In this document: positions 1 to 6,988 of the stretch, piece after piece
Layout: the number at the start of each line of letters is the position of its first letter
Numbering within the stretch: the first letter of the stretch is position 1
Origin: Planctomycetota bacterium
GTDB lineage: Bacteria; Planctomycetota; MHYJ01; WSZJ01; JACPWG01
Reading direction: 5' to 3'
DNA length: 17,214 nt
NCBI GenBank assembly: GCA_016220045.1
Contig: JACRIP010000492.1
Location: 1 to 17,214 of the forward strand
Notes under the pieces: model-generated
The model's input: only the letters and a program-made list of their open reading frames with translations
The model's database searches: none
What the model was told of the DNA's origin: nothing
Position numbers and translations under genes: made by a program

Positions 1-8
1 AGCGGGAA

Positions 9-190
9 GCACGAAGGGCCACCAAGGGGGCCGCCGCAGGGCGGCGCAGGAGAGCCTGGCTCACACTCCACCAACCCATGATGCGCCGCCCTGCGGCGGC
101 CCGCCTTCGTGGCCCTTCGTGTGCCTCGTATTCGTGGCCCTTCGTGTTCCCGTCGTGTTCGTGGCCCTTCTTCCCCGCTTCGTGGCCCTC
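9..190. repeat. Inverted repeat plus four direct copies of a TTCGTGGCCCTT motif
   Basis: Positions 9-51 and 82-122 are inverted copies of about 41 nt. Each contains a CACGAAGGGCCAC-type segment and a CCGCCGCAGGGCGGCGCA-type segment, so the top strand can fold with a 30-nt loop. The right arm then continues as direct copies of TTCGTGGCCCTT(CGTG) at about 106-121, 131-146, 158-170 and 179-190, the last two degenerate. The block lies upstream of the first gene, and I see no plausible short gene in it. It could be a REP-like mobile palindrome or the transcription end of a gene left of the window. Function is unknown. Confidence 0.8.
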
Positions 191-277
191 TCCGGCCGGA
201 AACTTGCTTTGAATCCGCCACGCCCCCGCTGCGCCCGGCGGGGGCGACGCATCCTCCCCCTTACCCGAGGAATGATC

Positions 278-1066
278 ATGTGCTGTGAGTTCGGTTGCAG
301 TGGAATGGTGGCGCTGGGCACGCTCGGGCGTGTGACGCGCACGCGGCTGGCGGCACTGACCGGCGTCTGGCTGGAATTCGAACCGGAGGCGTCGCGCATT
401 GTGGTGCGCGTGTGCTCCCCGAGCGGACCCGAGTGCCTGCCGGCGGTCGCGGCGGAGCTGGTCGGGATGCTCGGCACGCTGACGCCGGCCGAACGCAACG
501 CGGCGCCCGGCGGCGAACTGCACGCGCACGTGGACGGCGGCGACCAGCTCGCGCGCCTGCGCGTGCTGCCGGGCGCGATCGTCACCATCGACTGGTCGCA
601 CCCGGACTTCGGCCGTGCCCGGCGAATCCCCTACAGTGCGGAGGAGCGGATCGTCCTGCCGGAGATGCAGCGGCTGAACGGCATGGTCAGCTTCGTCGCG
701 GCGGCGACCGGCGACCTGGAGCGCTGCGCGCACGAGTTGCAGGCGCTGGCCGGGTCCTTCGAGGGCCTGTATCCGGGCGGCGAGTTGCGGCTCGCGGCGG
801 ACGCGCCGGGCGACCGCGTAGAGGTGACGCTCGACGATCTCAATCTGGACGTGGCGCGGCTGGTCGCGCGCCTGCGACTCCTCGCCCGTGCCGGCTCCCT
901 CGTCGGGCACGTGGACGTGACCTCGTTCGGCCCGGCGGAGCCCGAGGAGATGGCGCGCATCGTCTTCGACGCGGACCGGGTCTGGCTGGACCGGCCGGCG
1001 CTCTGGGACGAGGCGCTCGTGGTCCCGGCGGCCGCCGCCGCGCAGCACCCCGCTTCCGCACGCTGA
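278..1066 (+). CDS. Hypothetical protein, 262 aa, unknown function
   Basis: I do not recognise this protein. The ATG at 278 is chosen because GAGGA at 267-271 lies 6 nt upstream; the in-frame ATG at 272 is too close to that site, and frame further upstream is repeat DNA. The N-terminus is cysteine-rich (C2, C3, C7), without a convincing signal peptide. Two stretches look loosely alike, around residues 54-104 and 145-200: each has an amphipathic helix ending in AEL or HEL, then PGGEL and a beta-rich piece. This hints at a duplicated small alpha/beta domain, but the similarity is weak. The last 20 residues are Ala-rich and probably disordered. The gene sits 58 nt upstream of an acyl-CoA dehydrogenase on the same strand, so the two may be co-transcribed; no functional link is visible. 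The frame shows high-GC codon use and no stops, so a real gene is likely. Confidence 0.7.
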   Translation: MCCEFGCSGMVALGTLGRVTRTRLAALTGVWLEFEPEASRIVVRVCSPSGPECLPAVAAELVGMLGTLTPAERNAAPGGELHAHVDGGDQLARLRVLPGAIVTIDWSHPDFGRARRIPYSAEERIVLPEMQRLNGMVSFVAAATGDLERCAHELQALAGSFEGLYPGGELRLAADAPGDRVEVTLDDLNLDVARLVARLRLLARAGSLVGHVDVTSFGPAEPEEMARIVFDADRVWLDRPALWDEALVVPAAAAAQHPASAR

Positions 1067-1124
1067 GCTGCCTTGCGCTGAGAGCTTCCTCCGCCCGACG
1101 CCTATCCACCCAAGGAGACACCGG

Positions 1125-2264
1125 ATGGTCAGCTTCGACCTTTCGCCCGAACAGATGCGCCTGATCGAAAAGACCCGTGCCTTTGCGGACGAGCACGTGC
1201 GCCCGGTGGCGCGCAAGCACGACCTTTCCTGCGAGTTCCCCTGGGAGGTGATTCGCGCGGCGTATTCCGCCGGCATCATCAACGGCGCGATTCCGCGCGA
1301 GTACGGCGGCGCCGGGCATTCGGCGTTCGACGGCTGCCTCGCGAGCGAGGAGCTGGGCGCGGCCTGTACGGGCATCGGCATCTGCATCGACGCCAACAAC
1401 CTCGCCCTGACCCCGCTGCTGATCGGGGGAACGCCCGAGCAGAAGCAGCGCCTCTTCGGCGACCTGGTCGATCGGCGCGGGCTGGCGGCCTTCGCGCTCA
1501 CGGAGCCGGACGCGGGCTCGGACGCGGGCGCGATCAAGACGGTGGCGCGCCTCTCGGGCGACCGCTACGTGATCAATGGGAAGAAGCGCTTCATCACGAA
1601 CGGCAAGCAGGCGCTCTATCACACGGTCTTCGCGTCGACCGATCCGGAGCGCGGCGCGCGCGGCCTGTCGGCGATCGTGGTGCCGGTGAACACGCCGGGG
1701 GTCGTGATCGGGCGGGAGCTGCCGAAGATGGGCCAGCGCGCCTCCTGCCAGGTCGAGGTGGAGTACCGCGATGTCGAGGTCCCGGCGGAGAACCGGATCG
1801 GCAAGGAGGGGCACGGGTTCCTGTTGGCGATGAAGACCTTCAACCGCACGCGCGCGGGGGTGGCGGCGGCGGCGATCGGGCTGGCGCGCGAGGCCTACGA
1901 AGTGAGCAGGAAGTGGGCGATGGGGCGGCAGCAGTTCGGGCAGTCGGTGGCGAGCTTCGAGGGCATCCAGTTCATGTTTGCGGAGATGCTGACGGAGATC
2001 ACGGCGGCGCGGCTCTTGACCTGGAACGCCGCGTTCCTGGTCGACGCCGATCGCGAAGTGGGCACGATGAGCGCGATGGCGAAGTACTATTCGACGGACG
2101 TGGCGATGAAGGCGGCGACGGACGCGGTGCAGATCATGGGCGGGGAAGGGTATTCACAGGATCAGATCGTCGAGAAGCTGATGCGCGACGCGAAGCTCTC
2201 GCAGATCTACGAGGGGACGAATCAGGTGCAGCGGTACTTGATCGCGAAGAACACGCTGAAGTAG
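1125..2264 (+). CDS. Acyl-CoA dehydrogenase (short/medium-chain type)
   Basis: This 379-residue FAD enzyme is predicted to oxidise acyl-CoA to trans-2-enoyl-CoA in the cytoplasm, passing electrons to electron-transfer flavoprotein. The whole fold is present: an N-terminal helical domain (1-120), a beta domain with the flavin-contacting ALTEPDAGSD (124-133) and FITNG (156-160), and a C-terminal helical domain with RQQFGQ (268-273) and QIMGGEGY (336-343). The catalytic base is Glu363 in IYEGTNQ, the position used by medium- and short-chain dehydrogenases, as opposed to the isovaleryl and long-chain enzymes, where the base is on another helix. Length is normal for the family. AAGGAG at 1112-1117 lies 7 nt before the ATG. 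No ETF, thiolase or hydratase gene lies nearby, so the exact substrate (fatty acid or branched-chain amino-acid breakdown) cannot be read from context. Confidence 0.95.
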   Translation: MVSFDLSPEQMRLIEKTRAFADEHVRPVARKHDLSCEFPWEVIRAAYSAGIINGAIPREYGGAGHSAFDGCLASEELGAACTGIGICIDANNLALTPLLIGGTPEQKQRLFGDLVDRRGLAAFALTEPDAGSDAGAIKTVARLSGDRYVINGKKRFITNGKQALYHTVFASTDPERGARGLSAIVVPVNTPGVVIGRELPKMGQRASCQVEVEYRDVEVPAENRIGKEGHGFLLAMKTFNRTRAGVAAAAIGLAREAYEVSRKWAMGRQQFGQSVASFEGIQFMFAEMLTEITAARLLTWNAAFLVDADREVGTMSAMAKYYSTDVAMKAATDAVQIMGGEGYSQDQIVEKLMRDAKLSQIYEGTNQVQRYLIAKNTLK

Positions 2265-2284
2265 GACCTGGCGAAGTGCGGCGG

Positions 2285-2310
2285 TCGGGGCGCGGCGAGC
2301 CGCGCCTCGA
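2285..2310 (+). terminator. GC-rich hairpin behind the acyl-CoA dehydrogenase gene
   Basis: An 11-bp stem (one G-T pair) closes a CGAG tetraloop, starting 20 nt after the stop codon. No T-run follows, so it is a weak intrinsic terminator or an mRNA 3'-end stabiliser. Confidence 0.45.
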
Positions 2311-2517
2311 CGCCCGCCTCCCCGCGCTGTCGCACCACGACCGTAGCCTGCGGGACGACGCCAGGGCGGTAATCGGCCGCCGCGTGCGATTTCGCGGCGT
2401 ACCGGGGGCGGCCTGGGAGCGAACAGTTTTGCGTGGCAGTGCGTGCACGATTGCGCCAATCGCCGCCCGGGCAGACGGACCGTCCGCGGTGCCAAGCACC
2501 GTCGATCGGCCATCCGG

Positions 2518-2835
2518 CTCGTTCGTAGTTCCGCCTTCAGGCGGACCGATGGGCCAATAGCGATTCGTCCTCGGCGCAGGCTCCGGCTGAAGAGGCTGTC
2601 GCGACAGGCCACAATCGGTGGCCCTTCGGTGCAGGCCGGAAGGCCTGCACCACAATCGCCGGAGACCCCTCCAACGATCCCTGAAATGCTCGGAGGCCTT
2701 GTGGCGCAGGCGTCCCCGCCGGCGCCGTGAGACCTCCGGCGCCGGTGTCTCGCGGGGGCGGCCCGATCCCCAGAACCAGGCGCATCCGCCCGAACCAGCC
2801 TGTTGCGACAGTCTCTGAAGGCGGAAGAACGAACG
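2518..2835. repeat. Inverted-repeat block with internal hairpins
   Basis: The outer arms are 2518-2540 and 2815-2835, which share a TTCCGCCTTCAG core in opposite orientation. Inside them a second inverted pair, 2592-2609 and 2798-2816, carries GACTGTCGCAACAGG-like sequence. Between the pairs lie a perfect hairpin at 2629-2650 (GTGCAGGCC stem, GGAA loop) and another at 2719-2745 (CCGGCGCCG stem, 9-nt loop). A small hairpin, CCGCC-TTCA-GGCGG, sits at 2531-2544. The block lies in the 843-nt gap between the dehydrogenase and the restriction operon. The open frames crossing it are not gene-like. It looks like a non-coding dispersed repeat with mirrored modules. Confidence 0.7.
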
Positions 2836-3020
2836 GGCGGGCCTTGCGAGCAGCATTCCCCGGCACGGCGCCCCTGCTTGCCCGCTCGCGATTCGCGTTG
2901 AAGTGTCAGAGGCCGCGCGGCGAAGGCGGACCGTGGGGCCGAGGGGAGCGAGTCCGAGCATCCATGTCCTCCCGGGCCCACCACGCGACATCGTCGAAGG
3001 GACCCCGGCGTTCGTCGGCC

Positions 3021-3054
3021 TTGCGCGTGGGAATTCCGGGTGATACGATCACCC
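3021..3054 (+). promoter_or_regulatory. Putative promoter and overlapping 17-bp palindromic operator of the RM operon
   Basis: TTGCGC (3021-3026) and TACGAT (3044-3049) are 17 nt apart, and a TG one base upstream of the -10 box gives an extended -10. The -10 lies inside a perfect palindrome at 3038-3054 (GGGTGAT, ACG centre, ATCACCC). Its end is 53 nt before the methyltransferase GTG. A dimeric repressor bound there would block the promoter. Restriction systems are commonly controlled this way by a C protein or by the methyltransferase itself. No C-protein gene is present in the window, so the binder is unknown. Confidence 0.45.
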
Positions 3055-3107
3055 CTCGGCGGCCCAACACCCCGGATTTCCACCGGCGGAGCGGAGGCAC
3101 AACAAAC

Positions 3108-4655
3108 GTGGACGTATCTTCCCCGCACACGACCCTCGATCTCCTGGATCGCGTAGACGCCGTGCGCCGCGCGGCCGCGACGGAGTTGGACGCGCACACC
3201 CGCAGCGCGATGGGCCAGTTCATGACCCCGGCGCCGGTGGCGCGGTTCATGGCTTCGATGTTTGAGGCGCGGGGAACGACCATCCGCATGCTTGACGCCG
3301 GTGCCGGCGTCGGTTCGCTGACCGCGGCATTTGTCGCCGAAATCTGCGCCCGCCCACGCGCGCGGCGGCCCGCCCGGCTTCGCGTCACCGCCTACGAGCT
3401 CGACCCCAGCCTGCTCACTCATCTGCGCGCCACCCTCAACGCGTGCCAAGCCGAGTGCGCATCCGTCGGCATCGCTCTCGAAGCCCACGTGCATGGCGAG
3501 GACTTCGTGGAGGCTGCGTCCGCCGCGCTCACCACCGACTTGTTTTCGCGCCGGAGCGCGGAGTGCTACGACTGCGCCATCCTGAACCCACCCTACCGCA
3601 AGATCCACACTTCCTCCAGGGAGCGCGCCGCCCTGCGCCGCATCGGCGTCGAGACCAGCAACCTCTACACCGCCTTTCTCGCCCTCGCGCTCAAGCTCCT
3701 GGCCGACCCTGCCGAGATGGTCGCGATCACTCCGCGCAGCTTCTGCAATGGCCCCTACTTCCTACCCTTCCGCAAGCTCCTGCTGGCGACCGCGCGGATC
3801 CGTCGGGTCCACGTCTTCGAGCGGCGCGATCGCGCCTTCGCCGAGGACGACGTCTTGCAGGAGAACATCATCTTCCACGCCCAGCGCGGCGGCGCGGCGG
3901 CCACTCCCGTACTGATCTCGTCGAGTCATGGCCCCGGGGCGCCGAATTCCTCCGCGCGCGAGGTCGATCTTGGCCGCCTGGTCTCCCCGACCGACCCGGG
4001 ACTCGTGATTCACATTGCCCCGGATCAGCGCGATGAGCAGGCCGCCGGGCGCATGACTTCCCTGCCCTGTACGCTCGAGGGTCTTGGGATCGAGGTCTCG
4101 ACGGGCCGGGTGGTCGACTTTCGCGCCGGTGAGTTCCTGCGCGACGAGCCGGCCCCGGGCACTGCGCCGCTGATCTACCCTGCGCACTTCGCCGCTGGCT
4201 TTGTGGCGTGGCCCAAGCTCGGGGGGCGCAAGCCGAATGCGGTGGTGGATGGGGCGTGCACCTCCGACTTGCTGATTCCGAACGCCGTTCATGTTTTGGT
4301 GAAGCGCTTCTCCTCGAAGGAGGAGCGGCGGCGCATCGTGGCGGCGATTCACGACCCCTCACGCGTTCCGGGCGAGCGCGTGGGCTTCGAGAACCATCTG
4401 AACTACTATCATGCGCAGGGTCGGGGCCTGGAACTGACGATTGCCAAGGGACTTGCCGCGTTCCTGAACTCCGGCACGGTGGACGACTTCTTCCGTCAAT
4501 TCTCCGGCCATACCCAGGTGAATGCGGCCGATCTGCGCTCGCTGCGCTATCCATCGCGCGCGGCGCTGGCGAGTCTGGGCGCGCACATCGGCGAGCTCAT
4601 GCCCGCGCAGGCCGAACTCGACCGGCTTGTGGAGTCCGAGGTGTTTGCCCGATGA
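3108..4655 (+). CDS. Type II N6-adenine DNA methyltransferase (BsuBI/PstI-associated)
   Basis: This 515-residue cytoplasmic enzyme is predicted to transfer a methyl group from S-adenosylmethionine to N6 of adenine in the operon's recognition site, protecting host DNA. Visible motifs are GQFMTP (36-41, motif X), DAGAGVG (63-69, SAM-binding motif I), YELDP (96-100, motif II) and the catalytic NPPY (160-163, motif IV). That order, X-I-IV, is the gamma class. The C-terminal half (about 300-515) should be the target-recognition region. The GTG at 3108 is chosen over in-frame ATGs further left because GGAGG at 3093-3097 lies 10 nt before it, a promoter lies just upstream, and the protein then begins like its family with a Leu-rich helix and GQF(F/M)TP near residue 40. 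The frame left of it runs through non-coding repeats. The stop overlaps the endonuclease start (ATGA). Confidence 0.9.
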   Translation: MDVSSPHTTLDLLDRVDAVRRAAATELDAHTRSAMGQFMTPAPVARFMASMFEARGTTIRMLDAGAGVGSLTAAFVAEICARPRARRPARLRVTAYELDPSLLTHLRATLNACQAECASVGIALEAHVHGEDFVEAASAALTTDLFSRRSAECYDCAILNPPYRKIHTSSRERAALRRIGVETSNLYTAFLALALKLLADPAEMVAITPRSFCNGPYFLPFRKLLLATARIRRVHVFERRDRAFAEDDVLQENIIFHAQRGGAAATPVLISSSHGPGAPNSSAREVDLGRLVSPTDPGLVIHIAPDQRDEQAAGRMTSLPCTLEGLGIEVSTGRVVDFRAGEFLRDEPAPGTAPLIYPAHFAAGFVAWPKLGGRKPNAVVDGACTSDLLIPNAVHVLVKRFSSKEERRRIVAAIHDPSRVPGERVGFENHLNYYHAQGRGLELTIAKGLAAFLNSGTVDDFFRQFSGHTQVNAADLRSLRYPSRAALASLGAHIGELMPAQAELDRLVESEVFAR

Positions 4656-5665
4656 GCGAAGGGGGCCCGGATCCGTTCATGGTGGCGAAGCTGGTCAGCC
4701 AGGCGCAGGAGGTCCTCCGCGCCCTCGGCATGCCGAAGGAGCAGACCAACGAGCGGTCGGCGCTGACCCTCCTGGCATTGCTCGGCTTGAAGACGCCGCG
4801 CGGCATGAGCGCGCGCGAAGGGAGTTCGGCGGTCGCGTGGCGGTACGCGCAGGGACTACAGCTTGGCATCACCGAGATCATGGACTACCTGCGCGAGCAT
4901 TTCGGCAAGCGCTACCAGCCGAACACGCGCGAGACCGTGCGCCGCCGGACGATTCATCAGTTCGTCCAAGCCGGACTGGTGGTGCAGAATCCAGACGATC
5001 CGGCTCGACCCACGAACAGCCCCGACAATCGCTACCAAGTCGAACCCGGCGCACTCTCACTTCTCAAGACCTTCGGCACGGAAGCCTGGGCCGGAGCGCT
5101 ACGCAGCTACCTGGCGGCGGCGGAGACTCTACGCACGCGCTACGCGAACGCGCGCGAGATGCAGCGGATTCCGTTGCGTCTCCCGAGCGGACAGTCGATC
5201 GCGCTCTCGCCTGGGGGGCAGAATCTGGTCGTCGCGCAGATCCTCAGCGAGTTCTGTCCCCGGTTTACACCGGGGGCGCGACCGGTGTACGTCGGGGACA
5301 CAGACGAGAAGTGGGCGTTCTTCGACGAACCGCTGCTCGCGTCGATCGGCGTGCGCCTGGAGCATCACGGGAAAATGCCGGATGTCGTGGTCTACTACGA
5401 ACGGAAGGGTTGGCTGGTACTGGTCGAGGCCGCGACCTCGCACGGTCCGATGAACCCGAAGCGGCTGATCGAACTGCGCACGCTGTTCGCGGGAACCCAG
5501 GCCGGGTTGGTGTTCGTCACCGCGCTCCCGGACCGCAAGACGCTACACCGATTCCTGCCCGATATCGCCTGGGAGACCGAGGTATGGGTGGCGGAGGATC
5601 CCAGTCACATGATCCACTTCAATGGCGAGCGGTTCCTGGGGCCGTATCCGGGGCGGGGGGAGTAG
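4652..5665 (+). CDS. BsuBI/PstI-family type II restriction endonuclease
   Basis: This 337-residue protein is predicted to cut unmethylated DNA at the site its partner methylates; PstI and BsuBI cleave CTGCAG, though the site of this homologue is not proven by sequence. The N-terminal region (about 10-140) carries family signatures such as NERSALTLLALL (33-44) and a winged-helix-like stretch with NTRETVRR (91-98) and NSPDNRYQ (122-129). The C-terminal nuclease domain (about 185-337) has VYVGDTDEKWAFFDE (212-226), then PD at 243-244 and Glu259 before SHGP (263-266), consistent with a PD-(D/E)xK core, and ends in IHFNGERFLGPY. Length is normal. The ATG lies inside the methyltransferase stop codon (ATGA), so translation is probably coupled, which would favour methylase appearing first. 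Base composition resembles the neighbours; nothing suggests decay. Confidence 0.93.
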   Translation: MSEGGPDPFMVAKLVSQAQEVLRALGMPKEQTNERSALTLLALLGLKTPRGMSAREGSSAVAWRYAQGLQLGITEIMDYLREHFGKRYQPNTRETVRRRTIHQFVQAGLVVQNPDDPARPTNSPDNRYQVEPGALSLLKTFGTEAWAGALRSYLAAAETLRTRYANAREMQRIPLRLPSGQSIALSPGGQNLVVAQILSEFCPRFTPGARPVYVGDTDEKWAFFDEPLLASIGVRLEHHGKMPDVVVYYERKGWLVLVEAATSHGPMNPKRLIELRTLFAGTQAGLVFVTALPDRKTLHRFLPDIAWETEVWVAEDPSHMIHFNGERFLGPYPGRGE

Positions 5666-5690
5666 AGCGGGAACCTGCTAGGCCTGTGGA

Positions 5691-5724
5691 GTCTGAGTTT
5701 TCGGCGGACACAAGAAACCCAGAC
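5691..5724. terminator. Possible bidirectional terminator between convergent genes
   Basis: GTCTGAGTTT (5691-5700) can pair with AAACCCAGAC (5715-5724) with one mismatch, leaving a 14-nt loop. It sits in the 92-nt gap between the endonuclease (+) and the membrane protein (-). The stem is modest and there is no clean T-run after it. Confidence 0.3.
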
Positions 5725-5757
5725 CGCAGAGTCCGTGGCGTCACGATCGGGCCGTGC

Positions 5758-6801
5758 TCACTTGTCGACTGGCGCTCCTTCGCCTTGCGCTTTCAGGCAT
5801 CCATTCCCAAGAGCCCATAACGCCAGAATCATGGCGAGTATCGCCACTCCCTTCTCACGAGGAGCGAGCCGCACCCACTCTGCAAGTTGCGAAGCAAGTC
5901 TCAGGTTCAGATTCGCGAATTCTCTCCAATACGCACGGGCCTCAATACGGTACCAAAGAGTGGACACGACGACCGCGAATACGCAACCAACCCACCACAG
6001 CATGCAAGAAACGTCCGCCGCGCTCAGAGGGCGATCGGATAGTCTCTGATGCAAGCGCCACGAAACCTTGAGGGCGCCGCATGAGACCAACAGAATGCCG
6101 ATGACCATGGACATCATCAAGATCGTGCGCCCCTCGGTGACTCGTGGCAGGACTGTCCCGGGAGCGTGCGAGTCGGCCCCCTGCAAGTCCAGGATGCCAC
6201 CGAACAGCAGGAGAACCCATGGCAGTAGAAAGGCGAGTACATGAGCTATCGCAACCAGCGACACGCCACCGGAGCCGAAGACGAGGCAGGTCGATAGGAC
6301 GGACTTGAGACTCGAGTCCACCTCCAGGATTCTAGCACTACTCGAATCCGCGAGCCGCACGGCCAGCCAAGTCCCAGTGGACAGCAGGGCTATTGGAAAA
6401 TAAAGCAGGAACATGAAATCGGTGGCTGGTACCTCAATCCCCAGCAGAGGGACTGTACGCCTCCCGATGGTGAGTCCACGAAGCTCGTTTTGCGTACGCA
6501 GAAAATCCAAGTAATTATCGACGTGCCTCGCCGCGGAAGCTGGGTCTGTCTGTACCTGCTCTTCGATCCTCCTCTGGAACTTGGACTCATCAAGAAACAG
6601 CGACACCGCCTTAGTCTTGTGGTCTCGCCCTCGATCCAATACTGTGTCTATCAGTAGGGAGTAGTGTTCGCTCCAATGGGTCATGTAAACATGAAGCAAG
6701 AGTGCCATGGAGAGGATCAGATTGGTAATCAGAAACCACCGAACTCGCGACATCGCACCCGAGAATGAGTCGAGCATGAATTTGCGCGTCTGGTCATTCA
6801 T
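5758..6801 (-). CDS. Polytopic membrane protein of unknown function, 347 aa
   Basis: I do not recognise the family. Predicted membrane segments lie at about residues 21-40, 127-148, 168-203 (long enough for one or two passes), 226-244, 264-284 and 318-335, giving six or seven spans. A soluble loop of about 85 residues (41-126) is charged and probably helical, with LDESKFQRRIEEQ. No catalytic motif stands out. GGGGAG ends 6 nt before the ATG at 6801, supporting this start. Its DNA is clearly less GC-rich than the flanking genes (roughly 55 percent by eye) and uses more A/T-ending codons, which suggests recent acquisition. It converges on the restriction operon, so it may be cargo of the same island or an unrelated insertion. 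The next gene on this strand ends 187 nt upstream. Confidence 0.75.
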   Translation of the reverse strand: MNDQTRKFMLDSFSGAMSRVRWFLITNLILSMALLLHVYMTHWSEHYSLLIDTVLDRGRDHKTKAVSLFLDESKFQRRIEEQVQTDPASAARHVDNYLDFLRTQNELRGLTIGRRTVPLLGIEVPATDFMFLLYFPIALLSTGTWLAVRLADSSSARILEVDSSLKSVLSTCLVFGSGGVSLVAIAHVLAFLLPWVLLLFGGILDLQGADSHAPGTVLPRVTEGRTILMMSMVIGILLVSCGALKVSWRLHQRLSDRPLSAADVSCMLWWVGCVFAVVVSTLWYRIEARAYWREFANLNLRLASQLAEWVRLAPREKGVAILAMILALWALGNGCLKAQGEGAPVDK

Positions 6802-6988
6802 TGGTTACTCCCCCTGCAGACTCTCCGTGCGGATTGCACTCCTGCCGCTCTCCGATGCAACAACTCCGCCAGGACGCCACGTCCGGGGGGAGACACTACA
6901 AGCCACCGCCCCCAGATGAGGCTGGCGTGCTGGGCACGGGCGGCCAGCGCCCACCAATTGCCGCGTCATGCCCCGCGCCCCCCCCCCC
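6802..6988. other. Intergenic region ending in a 12-C homopolymer
   Basis: This gap separates the stop of the giant minus-strand gene from the start of the membrane-protein gene. It contains the membrane-protein ribosome-binding site and a CTGCAG site at 6814-6819. A run of twelve C lies at 6978-6989, the last base of which is the G of the giant gene's TAG stop on the minus strand. I see no gene and no convincing terminator here. Confidence 0.6.

Noticed and set aside
2727..3107. N-terminal extension of the methyltransferase frame
   Set aside because: The frame stays open only through GC-rich repeats. The GTG at 3108 has a ribosome-binding site, a promoter upstream, and gives the family-typical N-terminus.
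2134..3608. Minus-strand frames of 285 and 484 codons across the gap and the methyltransferase start
   Set aside because: They read through inverted repeats and the antisense of real genes, with no domain signature.
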